This document shows positions 11,240 to 23,849 of a stretch of 64,000 nucleotides of DNA, piece after piece (position 1 is the stretch's first letter; every line of letters starts with the position of its first letter). The translations under genes and the position numbers were made by a program. The stretch comes from Earliella scabrosa (lineage: Eukaryota > Basidiomycota > Agaricomycetes > Polyporales > Polyporaceae): contig JABYQQ010000036.1 of the NCBI GenBank assembly GCA_022605405.1, forward strand, positions 62,001 to 126,000. Reading direction: 5' to 3'. Under the pieces are notes generated by a model. It saw nothing but the letters and a program-made list of their open reading frames with translations, had not been told where the DNA came from and ran no database searches.

Positions 11240-11547
11240 AGATCGCGCGAGGGTCAAGATTCCCGAGCCGGACTCGGACGATGGTTTGGACCTCTGCTTT
11301 GAATCGTTTCTTGGACTGGGTTTGGATTCGGACACGGACTCTGGGCTCGGATAGATGTGTTTGTTCTGGTGTGCATGGATGTGTACTTGTATCCGGACTT
11401 GGACCTGGACTCGGACTATAATGTGTACTTGTAACAGGCTTGCGGACTCGGACAGCTGACTTTTACTCACTAATACCTTTCACAGGATAGCGGGGCAAGC
11501 AACGCGATGGGCGGACGGAGACCAGTGGCTCGGTCTCCGTGCGCCTC
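11240..11547. other. 3' flank with CGGACT/CTCGGA-type repeats
   Basis: Downstream of the 9364 gene there are several imperfect copies of an ACTCGGAC-like unit. The same unit occurs at about 7435-7475 after the 6579 gene, supporting shared ancestry of the two 3' regions. Confidence 0.6.
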
Positions 11548-11656
11548 TGGCGTTGCTGATGGTCACTGGGCGGGCGAGTGGAGAGAGTGGCTCCTCTCCT
11601 ATCGTCATTCTCAGCGTTGACTGCCTCGCGACGCAAGGTTCCTTTTATGCTATGGT
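11548..11656 (+). repeat. Duplicated 3'-flank block, copy 2
   Basis: Matches the 7566 block with a 2-nt gap and scattered substitutions. It ends in GTGAGT where copy 1 has GTGAGC. A possible acceptor (AACTCAG) follows about 60 nt later, as in copy 1. Confidence 0.8.
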
Positions 11657-11906
11657 GAGTGCCTTGTCCCCGCGTCGCTTGATGTCTAGCTGACCATGCT
11701 TAACTCAGGTTCAGGCTCTTTCTCGCGATGAATGTATGCGCTATGTGTTCCATGCTCACTCGGACTATCGTCGTGTGATCGCTTGCGAATGTTTGGTTTA
11801 GGCTGGGAAGCCTTTCATATACGGACCACGCGAAGGTGACGTTCATGTCTTGTATGTCTACGCCAGTCCTACACTTGATGTATAGTAGTGCCGTGACAAC
11901 GTGCCA

Positions 11907-12720
11907 TTACGGTGCATATCCATCCTTGCCAGGAACTACTCCATGCGCAGGTCCTCCCTTGTCAAACATCTTTCAGAAGTCGCCTACGAGCGTATTCGGC
12001 CGCCAAGTGTGCCGCGAAGTGTCCACTCTTGCTGTGAGCGGCCTCGAACCCCACTTTGTCCATGGAATTAGACCACCTGGAGCAAACACACGGCGTCAGT
12101 AGAAGACCGCCGGTCACAAAGCCGCGGCAGCAAGAAGACTGACGATATCGGATACCGGTTTGGCCCTCCGCGAAGTACGCCACGCCAAGCGGGACCGATG
12201 TCCACCCACTTTGTTCCTTTGCTCGTATCGTATGTTCCGCCGTCTGTGAGCTCGTAGTACATGCGCAGAGAAACCGCCGGGCCGGCGCGGGAGAACCAGT
12301 AGATCGAGACCCATTCCAGCACTGAGAAGTCCTCTGTTGAGTTTCTATCCCTTCGCAAATGCACAGAGACCAAACATACCTTCGTCGTCTGTCCAAGGGT
12401 AGTTATCCGACCAGCGAGCTTCTCGTAGATCCAGCCGACGGGTGAGTGGGCGAGACTGAAGCCTATGGTCCCACGTGTTCCCAGGAGTAAACACTGCCTG
12501 TGATGTTGTGACGCTATGCACAGGCGAGCCTAGGAAGAACGATCCTAGGTACATAGCCAATCGGGTGTGTGAAAGGCGCAGCGCAGGCAGCTTCTAGCTA
12601 GTTACGCACGTTAGTCAGCAGCAATTTCGGGATGACATACCAGTGGGTTGATTGGAAGAGATTCTCAGGGCGGGCCCCGTCGTTCCACGGATCTATTGTA
12701 GGAAGCATACTAGCCGGTGT
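11907..12720 (-). pseudogene. Decayed tandem copy of the neighbouring epoxide hydrolase
   Basis: This stretch matches the 3' half of the intact gene at 12846-14466. Recognisable blocks in order are [59 protein letters not shown] and MFDKGGPAHGVVPGK. They lie in different frames. There is a shift between WIYEKLA and SDNYPW, a one-base shift between KWVDI and VPLGVAYF, and another after GHFAA. A TGA replaces the TGG Trp codon of the intact copy just before MFDKGG. The 5' half, including the nucleophile elbow, is absent or unrecognisable. Intron positions match the intact gene, so this arose by DNA duplication and not by retroposition. Confidence 0.8.
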
Positions 12721-12845
12721 TTTGGTGAATGTTCTGCTTCGTCAGTCACGCCAGACGCCCACAACGATAACTCTGGACTCAGGGGTGTGATATAGTAGCA
12801 AGGAGCCTCCTTCGGATGCGCTCTGAAACAACAGAAGCAGCTAAC

Positions 12846-14466
12846 TCATCGATAGCCACTCCTTCCCGGAACGACGCCATACGCCGGACCACCCTTGCCG
12901 AACATCGCCCACAAATCTCCAGCTAGTTTCTCGGGAACCTCAGTAGCTGCAAAATGGCCACCGCAATTGTGCTCAGACTGGTATACCACGTTGCCCAGCG
13001 CAAGAGCCCATCTGTGATCCTCATATATCAGCGGCGACCTTTCGGGTGTGGGAGGAGACGAGGCTTACGACTGCGGAAGGCGCACAAGCTCCTTGGGAAA
13101 GAACGAAATTCCTGTAGGGATGGATACCCAGCGCGTCCCGCTGAAGGGCGAGTCGAGCGTGTTCCCGCGCGTCATCTCGTAGTATATGCGGAGCGACGCT
13201 GCTGGACCGGCGCGTGAGAACCAGTATATCGATACCCACTCTAACACTGGTATGTGTAGTGTCAGCCAACTTGGAAGAGCTGCACAGAAGACTTCCAAAC
13301 TCGCCCTCGTCATCCGACCATGGGTAACTGTCTGACCATGCAACGAGTTTCTCGTATATCCACGCCAGCAAGCCGATTGGCGAGTCGGTCAGACCGTATC
13401 CTAGGGTCTGTGGCTTCGTGGCCTGTTCATAAAAGTACCCGAAGCCAAGTGTGAAGTACCGTTTGGTGATAGCGATTGCGTCCTGGGCGTTCTTGTTGAA
13501 TGGCAGAGTCAGCATGCTCAGGAGCAGACGCGGGTGAGATACAAGCGTTGAAAATGTGGGTTTGGTACTGTTAGAGCCATGTTCAACCTAATTTGTTCCG
13601 ACTACGAAGAGATTGAACTGACATCGGTGTGTTCGAGTGCCAGGCTTTGAGGTGTCGTCCACCGTCGACATTCGCCAGATGGAGGCCGAGCTACGAGATC
13701 AGTCAGTAGTGCCAACGGTAGAAGGATCCTAGAACACGTACAATATGACCCCAGTCACCGCCTTGGTACACTGCAATTCGGGGATACGTTGATATAAACT
13801 CAGATGACAAGCAACTTAGCTCACCATACTGGTCATAACCCAGAGACATCATCAGCTTGGTGAAGAGCTAGCAAGACGAACTCGCTTTGTGATGGTGAAT
13901 ACAGACGATCAGCTTACAAGATCTTACCTCCGCGTACTGGGGACCGGCAAAGCCAGGTTTGGAGGGTGCCTCTGAGAACGCGAACCCCGGAAGACTTATG
14001 GCAACGACATGAAAACTAGGATGCTCCGTTGACTCTTCTGTCAAGAACGGCAGTAGCTTGCGTACTTCGAGGCAGTGTCCTGGCCCTGGCGGCAGTCCGG
14101 TCAATGAGAGATGATGGACGACAGGATGAACTCACATCCATGAACAAACAAGAGAGGAAGTGCTTGTTCGACCTTGCTCCGCTTATGAACGTAGTGGATA
14201 TTGAGTGTGCCGAAGTTATCGATGTCAATGTCTCGGGTATACATGGGCATTGCATTGATCTCGGCCTCGGACTTGCGCCAATCGTAACCGTCCCTCCACC
14301 GGGCGACGAGGCGTTTCATATCCGAAAGCGGGGCGCCATAGTTCCATTGTGCGCCGGCTAACTCGTCGGGGAAGCGGACGAGATCGAGCTTGGCGCGGAG
14401 GAGGGAGAGGTCAGAGTCAGTGACGGCGACGGTAAAAGGATGTTCTTTCGTGGTAGTCTCGGCCAT
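12846..14466 (-). CDS. Epoxide hydrolase (EHN domain plus alpha/beta hydrolase)
   Basis: Predicted to open epoxides to vicinal diols through an Asp-ester intermediate. Exon 1 (14136-14466) encodes the epoxide-hydrolase N-terminal domain ([20 protein letters not shown]) and ends in LLFVHG. Splicing to 14085 gives [12 protein letters not shown], the oxyanion motif. Later exons give [15 protein letters not shown], then YQGGDWGH with the nucleophile Asp, then the cap block [35 protein letters not shown] with the helix that supplies ring-opening residues, and [14 protein letters not shown] with the catalytic His. The last exon ends at 12846. At least seven short introns are needed. All key motifs are in frame, so it looks functional. 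Physiological substrates in fungi are mostly unknown; detoxification or lipid epoxides are possible. Confidence 0.85.
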
Positions 14467-14516
14467 GATGAGCAGGGGACGACGACGGGCTTTGCTGCAC
14501 CGTTGTCCAGCCAGGA

Positions 14517-14555
14517 CTTATACCTTGTCGCATTGGCCAGATCGCATTGGCCGAG
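14517..14555 (-). promoter_or_regulatory. TATA-like box and two CCAAT boxes of the epoxide hydrolase
   Basis: On the minus strand, GGCCAATGCG occurs twice, 14 bp apart, followed within 20 bp by GGTATAAG and then the ATG about 50 bp further on. CCAAT boxes bind the Hap/NF-Y complex in fungi. The spacing to the ATG is short, so the transcript leader would be small. Confidence 0.5.
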
Positions 14556-15802
14556 GAGAGTTCGGCGTACGAGCTGTCACGGTAGCGCCTTGCATGCTCG
14601 ATCGTCTCCACTTGGGGCACGAGGGGCCGTATGGTCTGAGAGCGTCTTGTTATGGGCCGCGCGCCTCCGCATAGCGCAGAAGTGGTGATAGCAATTCTGT
14701 ATGTGGGGCATACAGGTAATGTGACCGACGACTCTAGAAAACCGTACCCGATCGTGTCGGACGGTTAGAGCGAATAGCAACCTATAAAATCGCAACGAAC
14801 ACATATGGCGAACAGTGTTTCGTACCTGAACTCTCAATGTGGCAGAACTCGACGTGAGGTTGCCCAAGTAGCAGCGCACGTTCCCTCCGTGTGAGGATAA
14901 ATGCTTGAACCAAGATTACACCCACTCGCTAGGGATGGTCTATCTCGAAACCTGACATGAGGTTCGGGTATGGATCGCGCCTTGTGGGGACCCGGGGCCG
15001 CACTAGGACCGATACGGATGATCAGTAGCCGGCATGGGCGCATATAGTAGAATTCACGCCCGTCATAAGTTTTCGCCGTTCAGCCAGACGGAACCTTGCG
15101 CCTCATCTGTGGGCAAGTCCGTGTGTTGCCGAACGCAACTCCCATCTTGTGGGAGGTGCTGGGTTGTTACTCCTTGACAAGAAGATGAGCCCTGGACATG
15201 GGTAGTGTAGTGAGCTGAGATTGTCCTACAAGTTGATGTACCGTCGCAGAACGTAGTACCAGTAGATCGTCCAAGGGATTGGTTTGAATTGAAAGATGGT
15301 GACACGGATAGTCAGCGGGCATATGCTCTGCGTCGTATACATCCTGGCACAAAGGGAGCGGGATAAGCGTGAAACTGTCAGTGAGTGCGTAGCATCAAGG
15401 CGAACCTGAACTTGGGCTACGCAAGGGCGGACGTTCGGCCATTGCCGCTTTGTGAAGCGCCTTCCAGTATAGTACTAAATCTCATCTCTGGACCAGGTGG
15501 CGACGAGTCAACCCAGATCTAGAAAGTCCCCCTCCTACAGCGCTATAGAACTGCATTGCGTACGACGTATGCAACGAGTGGTATTCCGGTTGTCCTGTCC
15601 GGTATCGTGGTGGTACAGAGGCAAACGGATGGAGTCCAAAACCGTACTAAGCCGCGATATGTATAACAAGGCTCGGAAGATGCCGGCGAGCTAGCGCTCG
15701 CTCGCACAAGACCAGAATCCAACAAAACAAAGCGAACATAAATGACCGTGAGCACTGAGGCCCATGAGGCGCAAAGCTGCAAAGCTGGCGACGCGGACGT
15801 GC
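14556..15802. other. Intergenic
   Basis: About 1.2 kb between the epoxide hydrolase promoter and the stop of the next minus-strand gene. Frames are short on all strands, and no domain or repeat is recognised. Confidence 0.5.
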
Positions 15803-16544
15803 TCAGCGTACTACCCGAAGCTGCTCGATCTGGGTGCGCATCTGCAGCATCTCCAGCCGCATCTGCGACATCTCGCGCCGTATGATCTCCCCCAACTGGG
15901 TCTTGACGTACTCCGCGAAGTTGTACACTTCGCATGACGTCCGGTCGGCTTTCAACTCCGCGAGCATGGTCACCAACCGAGGTTCCAGTCGCGACATCAC
16001 CTCCGCGGCCATCACCTCCGATGCCGAGGGACCTGTCAACAATGTTCACCGTTAACGTTGTGCTCGTGAGTCCATGCTTTCAAGTCGATCACATACCTTG
16101 AGTTGGGTCTATGACCATCAGCGTGTCTTCCTTCCTCAGAGACCGCATCGGACGCAGGGGCTGAGGTCCGACAGGCAGCTGCTGAGTCGGCGGGGGCACC
16201 GGCGTCGACATCCTCTCCGTCACACCCGTCTCCTCGTAAGACATCACAGTGGAGTCGGACCTCTGCGAGCTCTGGGAACCTGAGGGCGTGGACACCTGTG
16301 ACAACGCCCACTCGCTGTCGCTATCAGAGCCCTCGTACTCGCTACCACTGTCGCTGATGGTAGACAGCGAGGGATAAGAGGCGAAGTGCACCCCTTGGCT
16401 GCAGGATCCACGTCGCTCGGTCAGCAGAAGCAATGTGGTCTCCGCCAAGGAATAACTCTACCTGCGCGCAGCTTTGAGTTGGGAGATCGGCGGCGGCTGG
16501 GTACCCTCGTCGTGGCCTTGGCTCTGCGATGGGTCGAGGTCCAT
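15803..16544 (-). CDS. Unknown coiled-coil protein, 204 aa
   Basis: Three exons, 16462-16544, 16097-16398 and 15803-16032, total 615 nt and join in frame to 204 residues from an ATG at 16544. The N-terminal half is disordered and Ser-rich (STISDSGSEYEGSDSDSE, then SQSSQRSDSTVMSYEETG), followed by a Pro/Gln patch. The last exon is helical, with regular Met/Leu/Ile and charged residues (LGEIIRREMSQMRLEMLQMR), a likely coiled coil ending QIEQLRVVR. No family is recognised. The design, a disordered tail plus a short C-terminal coiled coil, suggests an oligomerising adaptor, which is inference. Splice sites are canonical, supporting the model. Confidence 0.65.
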
Positions 16545-17841
16545 GATGGACCCTGAACGAGAGAGCCTGTTCTGCCAGTTGTGGCCCAACATGCGAGGTT
16601 TGGTAGCTGGTGTGAATGTGGGGGTGTGGTGACAAGTGGTGCGAGTGGTTCATTCGGTACGTGGGGTTCCTTCTTATACGCTGTGATGTGATGTTGAAAC
16701 ACGGTGGTAGAGCTTTTGCATGCATGCAGGATGTCGCGCTTTGTCTCATGTCGGCGGCTTTTCCGTGGTCAAAGGGAGCCGGTGGCGGGGATTGACACAA
16801 AGAGGATGTCAAACACAGGGCAAAGACAGCGTCCGGATCCGCCGTTCAACCACACAAAAGTCTACAGAGATGTTAGCGTGGTACATCCAGACATAATCTT
16901 AACGATTGATCCGCCGTTTTCCATCGCGCTAATATCAGTATGGGCATTGTTGTCCTCCCTCGACCAGTGGTCGGGTCGCTGTGACCAACAGAGTGTCCAT
17001 CGACGGGGGACCGTTATTCTGGATCGGTGAGAACGAAGTTCAAGGTACTATGCGCAGGTTGGGCGGATGCTACAGAAGCAGAGCTAAGGAGATATAGCGC
17101 CATATTTACCAAGCTGGTCGTGAGGGAGAGGGCAGCATGTACGGACTTCTGCATGCACACCATAGAGTTATAGCTCTGGAGATTGACAAATGTACGACGT
17201 ATTCCAAAGATGTGCTAAGCTACATGTATGAATGCCACGGCGCTGGAGAAACTATGCATGTATCGATATCGACGGGGAACCAGGTGCAAGGGTGCTCGAA
17301 GCCACGGACTACAGGGTGCGTGTATATGCTGCAGACGATGGTGATCGAGAGTCGAGGGCGTGTGTACACAGGGTGAGTACACGATGCAAGGTATGAGGCG
17401 CGAACCAGGGAACGAAAGATCGACAGCGGGGGCAATGATGCAAATGTACTACATGAGGAGATGTGCGAGGAGGACGAGAGGACCGCAATATGAACGTACG
17501 GGGGTGGGACGTCCATGAGAGAACACGTACAAACTACAGGTTGGACTACCGTTATGACGTGGATATATGCGTATGGATAGCAGCGAGAGGCAGGACGATC
17601 GTGTTTGTGTACCTGTCCGTCTGATGATTGAGTACAGTATAAGTATAATCGTGGATGGGATGCAAGTTGATGATGTCACAGCAAACCAGACGCGACCTAT
17701 TAAGTTAAAATAACGTGATGTATGTATGTGTGCAGTGCGGGCTGATGTGAATGGGTAACGAGCGAGCATGCAACAATGTTCGTGCAATCGCGCAATGTTC
17801 GTCGTCGTGTGGATGGGGTTCGTGATGGTATCGTGTCTTGC
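16545..17841. other. Intergenic
   Basis: About 1.3 kb that includes the promoter of the coiled-coil gene and the 3' flank of the phytochrome. No gene or repeat is convincing. Confidence 0.5.
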
Positions 17842-20800
17842 CTATTGCATTTTCGTTTCAGGCAGGGAAAGCCAGCCGCCGATCTCCCAGTTGCAGCCCG
17901 GGTGGTAAACGTCCTTCTGGCGCTGGTGTGGGTCGACAACGCCGCGAAGGATGACCCGTAGCCGCTTGAAGTCGATCGGCTTCAGGATCCAGCCATCCAT
18001 GCCCATTTTGTACAGGTCTTCGCGCTGGTTCTCGAACAACGAGGCTGAAACCGCGAAGATCGGGATTCGCCCATTGAGCTTGTGCGACAAACGGTCGACC
18101 AGGTCCTTGTCTTGTTCCAAGACACGGATGCGCTCAGTCGCTTCGTAGCCGTTCAGCAGGGGCATTCTAGAAGCGAGCAAGCGATGAGTAGAAGGCGGGA
18201 TGCTGATTAGTAGACACATACTGTATGTCCATCAGGACGCAATCAAAGTCGCGGTCAGCCTCCACGACCTCAAGACCCTCCTGGCCGTTAGTCGTGTTCA
18301 CAACGATGTGGCCATCGAGCGACAATCGTTTCGCGAGGATCATGCGGTTGATGTCGTTGTCCTGCACGAGGATCAGCCCGATTCTCCGGTCAAGGAGCGC
18401 ACGCACTCACCTCCACAATCAGTATTCGCAGCTTTGGGAGATCAGGATACGATTGCCCCAGAGAAGATGACCGCTTCATGGGCGACATCTTCACGGGCGA
18501 GATCTTTGCGCGTGAGGGCCTTCTCGAAGACACAGGTCGGTCCAAATCGAACTCGTCCACCTTGACGGGCTTGAGCGGGTGTGCCGAGCCCGGGATGTCG
18601 ACCTTCCCGCCGCTGTCCGGACGTGATTCAATCGTGCGGGTTTTGTCATCGACCGGCATGTGCGGAGACGCAATGGCCTCCACGATAATATCGATCTCAG
18701 AGTTTCTGCTCGCGGCCCTCGGTGCCACAGAGCGTAGCGAGCGCACCAAAGATGACCTGGACGAGTTACCAGAAATAGACAGTCGTGCGCTGGGGGACGC
18801 AGACATCTCCGTCGAGAGAGGAAGGAGGAAAGAGAATCGACTGCCTTCACCAAGAGCCGAGTCAACCCGCAGCTGGCCCCCGAGCTGTTCCACGATACGC
18901 GCGACGACTGCCAATCCGAGCCCTGTGGAGCAAGTTAGTTTGACAGGCTGAATTGACGTGGATATAACGCCTACCCAAACCAGGGGAATGCGTTCGAGTG
19001 GGCGCGCTCTCAACCTGTTCGAACTCCCGGAATATGCTCTCCAGCTTGTCCGTTGGGATGCCACACCCGGTGTCCGAAACAACAATCTCGACAGCGATAT
19101 CGCCAGTGTCGCGCAGGCCGGTGGGCTCTTCGTAGCTCTCACATGTGACCGAGATGTAGCCCTGCATCGTGTACTTCACTGTTGTACGCGGCATCAAGTC
19201 AGGAGTGCTGCCACAAGAACGCACAGGACAGTCCCGAACTTACAGGCGTTTGCAGTGAGGTTCGCAACAACCGTCCTGATCTTCCTGGAGTCGCCGATTA
19301 CTTGCCTCGGGCTATTCTTGATGTCCAAGGTGAATCCGAGGCCTCGCCTGCTAGCCTCGTGGCGGTAGAGGCTGACGGCGTCTTCGATAGTCTGGTGGAG
19401 ATCAAACGGCTCATTGAACGAGGTCTCATTGCCACTCTCAAGTCGTGTAAGATCCTGCGAATGTGGATTAGACCGCGCTCAGACCATGCAACATCATGGA
19501 AATGGGCTTACGAGAAGATCGTTGATGGTGAAGAGCAGACTCTTCGACGCCGCATGGGAGTGGCTGAGGTTTTCCCGTGTCTCATAGTCGAGAGGTCCAT
19601 TCATCGCCAACTCGAGGTAGCTGGGTGTGGACATGCGTCAAGCTCGGTTCAAATAGGTTCGGAAGACACAACTCACTTGATGATGTGGTTCAGAGGTGTG
19701 CGCACTGGATGCATAATGAGCGCCTTGCAGCCCAACACAGGAAACAGACGAACTGACCTTCATGACTCGCGTTCGACAACAGAATGTTCGTCAACTTGGT
19801 CGTCTGAAGCGCACTCTCCTTCTGTCTCCACACTTCGATGAACTGGACGAATGATTCCCCCGCATATAGTCAGCACCACAACAGCTACAAATCACGACGC
19901 ATATACCCACCTTCCCATAAACAAGCGCCAACACGCCCGCTGTCTCCAGGTGCTCGTCGGTCCACGCCCGACAGCGGCCGGCGACCATCTCGGACCAGAT
20001 CTTGAACGACTGCCGCGGCTCGAGCACATTCTGGGACTCCTCCGACTTGTACGGCCGCCCTGCCCAATTCACTTGCCGCGGCTGGCCCTTGCGCAGGAAC
20101 GCGATGAAGTCGCGCCCGCCCGCCGAGAGAGGGACATAGAGCAACCCGGCGATGACCTCCAGCCCCATGTTCAGCTTCAGGTCCGGGTAGTCGATCGTCA
20201 CCGCCTGTGAGACCTGCAGAGTGCTGTGCGGCGGGAGGCATAGTGAGCGGAGAGGGAGCGGAGAAGGGGAGGGGAGGAGGAAGAGTCATAGGGTGGGGAA
20301 TGAGTCAGACTTCGTCGTCGGGAGCGATGCGAGGAAGGAATGGGACGCACTTGAACTGCTTCAGTCGGAGGTACTCCGCAACGATGAGGATCTCCTGCCC
20401 ATGCTGGTTCGGGCCGAGGATCTTGGCGCCCTCCCCAATGACGAGCACGCCATAGTCGGCATCGAACAGCCCGAGCAGGTCGTCCGCGTTCGACACGATG
20501 TATCCGCTCGGGTGCTGGTCCGTCGGCATTGTGTTGATCTACAGCACGCGCACCCAGTCCCAGCGCATATAGTGAGCGACCAGCGACGACAGCCCAGAAC
20601 GGGACACGTACCAGCTTGCGCGTATGCAGGCGCTGGGCATAGCTCAGGCGCTCGATGTTGCGCGAGATGGACTGGCTGAGCAGGCGCAGCATCTGACGGA
20701 CGGGGAACGAGACCCGCATCCCGTGTGGCCCATACGAGTGGCACGCAACGAGGCCCCAGAGCGTGCCGAACGCGATGATTGACTGTCGATCCCATTAGAC

Positions 20801-23800
20801 ACCCGCCATAAGGAACGTGCGCAAGCGCGACGCGACGCGACATGGCGCGTAAGGAGACAGGGACGCGCGAGAGACACGGGACCGCGTCAGCGGCACATAG
20901 ACGACAAGCATTCGGCAGACCGGACTCACCACCGACATGGACGCGCGCACGCCCATGTTCTCGAGATCTGCAAAGATGCCACGCCCGGGATTAATAGGCG
21001 TCCCTCGCGGAGATAAGGCTGGGAGGGACGGACGAACATTTCAGGTGGATCGGACTCATCGCGCGCAGATAACAGTGCGTCATGTCCTGATCAACGACCG
21101 CAAACATGAGCCGCTGCCCGGCAACGCTGTGATGGCTCGGGAGAGGGCACATACAAGGGGCTTGTCGAGATCCTCCTTACTGCGCACCACCAGTCGCGCC
21201 GTGGACTGTCCACGGTCGTAAAGCAATCGGACTTTGTCTAGATTGGGGGTGCAATGATAAATTTTGTCATTCGTATCTATGAAAATTAACCACATGCAGC
21301 AGATGCAAGACAACTCACTCAGAGCATACAGTTCGCGTGCCTGCAAAAACATGAGCGCAGGTCTGTGCAGAGTGACGCCTGACATACCTGTGGGGGGATG
21401 TCGGTGGCCGGGAAGTGCAGTCCGCGGTAGAGGTCGTGAGTCTGGTTCCAATCGACGAGCTCGGCGACGACCTGTCCGTTCCACGCCTCGTCAAACTGGT
21501 ACAGCAGCACCCGATGGAACTGGGTCAGATCTTTCATCACACCCGCCGTCACCTTTAGGAAGGTTTCAAGGTCGGGCGCAGCACCGAGCTGTTCGTTGAT
21601 TTGCGCCATGACCGCAAAGACGTCCATCATCCCGACCGCACCCGTCCCTCGCCTTCGCCGTGCGCCCGGCCTCGACTGGCCGCTGCCGCCCTGCGAGTCA
21701 GGGGTCGCGGTATCCCCGCCGGGACGCCTTGTGCGACGTAATCGCTCGAGCGCGAGAAGCGGCTTTGATCGGCTCGTCGTGCTCTCGAGCACGTCTTCTG
21801 CGCTGGGCATCCAATCTTCCTCGCCCGTCAAACTGTGCGCCTGACTGATGTGGGACATCGGCGAGAGCGCAGAGAGCGAAGTCGAGCCTCTGGCCGAGGT
21901 GTCTGGCGTGACACCTGATTGACTGGAACCCGAGTCTTCCGGTGTGGCGACGGATGTGCTGTCGTCGGACGATGACTGAGACACGAGCGTCCTGCCAGAG
22001 CTAGTTGACGCAGAAGCAGAGGCAGATGCAGAGGTAGAGAGCGAGGCATTAGACGGGGAAGAGACCCCTGACTGGCCTGAGCCATTCTCACAGCCGGGCG
22101 GCGGTGGATAGAGCGGATTGAACGAGTCGCGTTCAAGCTCGAACTCCAGGATGATGATATTCTGGTAGGCCGAGTCAAGTCCGTTCGTGTCACCATCCGT
22201 TGCAAGATTGGCTGGCGCCGTCATCTGCGGCCTGTGCGCGGCGCACCAGCATGTCCAACTGCGTCGCGCTTGAGGGTCCCGGCTGAGATTAAGGTCCTCT
22301 GGGAGGGCGGAACCAGGCTCGCCCCATCCGCTGAGCATGAACACGTGGAGGTTCTCGGCCTGTTCCTCCGAAGTCAAGGACGTGTCGCTCAGATACTGAA
22401 TGTTGTCGAAGAGGACGTCAGCCTGCTGATCTGAGAACGCTTGCGAGAAGCACTCCATGTTGAACAGATAGGTTGGCGAGAGACCGAGCAGCTCTGCTGA
22501 GTTCTGCGAGGACAAGGCTCATCAGATGCATGATACGCAGCAAGCCGCAGTGACCCAGACGCACCTCTGAGACTTGACGGACCACCAGGTTGCCTGTGAT
22601 CATGTCCTCCTCCACGGCAATGAGGATGCCAAAACCTTGCACAGCCCCTGGCGTGCGAATAGGCTGCACGAAGTCAGCATTGAATTCAGATGAGAGACTC
22701 GAGAGCGCGCCCGATGACGCACCTCATCTTCGCATTGCGTCAGAGTCCCTTCCCTCCCGACGATGATATGATGTCCGTTCTCGTCTTCGACATGCTGATA
22801 CCTGAGGGTCATGTGTGGCCCGGAGCGCTGAGATGCCCCGCTCAACCCGCTGTTTGAGCGTGAGCCAAGGGAGGAGGACGGGGCGTTTGACGAGGATCGC
22901 GAAACGTCAGCCGAGACTTCCGAGGAATCAAGATCACCAAGAGGGCTCAACACGGCCAGTTGACGTTTAGCGGAACGAGAATCTGACGGTGAGTGAGAGT
23001 TTGCGTGCGACTGAGTATGTGAATGTGGTTGAGATCCAGGGCTTCCACGTCGTCCGGCAGACGGCGCGCCCGAGCTAGACCGCGTGTCTGGAGTGAAGTT
23101 GTCCAAAGGAGGCAGGTGGACAATACCAGACTGCGAGTAGTTGGTTGGAGGAAGATACTTGGGGTCGGCCATGGAACCTAACGGCCGGCTATCAGGGGCC
23201 CCTGGTATGAGTGAACTGGCCGAAGTAGTGTCCGCGAACGCTTGAGCTGCGATTTCGGAGAGGTGTGGGGGGTGACGAGGATTGTAGTCGTCCGGTGTCG
23301 TCCCCTCTGCATGCGGTTGATACATGACTGGTTCACCTACTGGCCCGGCTGTGAAAAGTACATCCGTGTGTGCTCTCGACTCGGATCCCGAGAGAGTCGG
23401 TAAAGCAGTGGAGAATGTTCTCGGTGAGAAGGGACTTTCGTGTGCAGGGAAGTCGCGGAAGTTGTAGGCAGGAAGCTGACTATGTTGAGTACGACGGTGA
23501 GAGCCGGTGTCTTCGGAGAGTGCTTGTGGCTCTTCAGGGAGCGAGTCGAGGTCGTCGGATGAGAGAGCGGCACGGAGGGGAATGCTATTTGTGCTGGTTG
23601 ATCGATGTAATCCCAGTACGGCCGGTTGCCTGAGCGGCGGAGAGGGGTCCGAAAGGACGGTATCGTCTGGGAAGAAGATGAGAGAAAGGAAGAGTACACA
23701 CGGTATGAACACATGCCATATGACCTCGAACTCGCCGCTGGTTGTATCCCGCTGAGAAGAGAGCGGACAGGGTAGACGTAGGACGCGGTGTGCGATGCGC

Positions 23801-23849
23801 GCGATGAGTACTCTTGGCCCTGGGCTGGTGGGTGGTCGTCGGAAGACAT
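17842..23849 (-). CDS. Fungal phytochrome: biliverdin photosensor hybrid histidine kinase
   Basis: Red/far-red photoreceptor with a full hybrid-kinase output. The order is a long disordered N-terminus (from ATG 23849), a PAS domain containing TLTQCEDE spliced to [12 protein letters not shown], a Ser-rich insertion, a GAF domain with [10 protein letters not shown], a PHY region, a histidine-kinase core and a C-terminal receiver. The Cys at 22732-22734 is where bacterial and fungal phytochromes attach biliverdin. The H-box is split by an intron but joins to [18 protein letters not shown]. Next come [12 protein letters not shown], the ATPase boxes DTGCGIP and [16 protein letters not shown], and receiver motifs ILIVEDNDINR, CVLMDIQMPLLNG (phospho-Asp) and ILKPIDF (conserved Lys). 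All catalytic positions are kept. The protein should be cytosolic or nuclear and feed a phosphorelay. Introns number well over ten, and a few N-terminal joins are uncertain. Confidence 0.93.

Noticed and set aside
19690..19740. Apparent loss of the Glu after the phospho-acceptor His (HPVRTPL) in the phytochrome kinase
   Set aside because: It is an artefact of reading an intron; correct splicing restores SHEVRTPLN.
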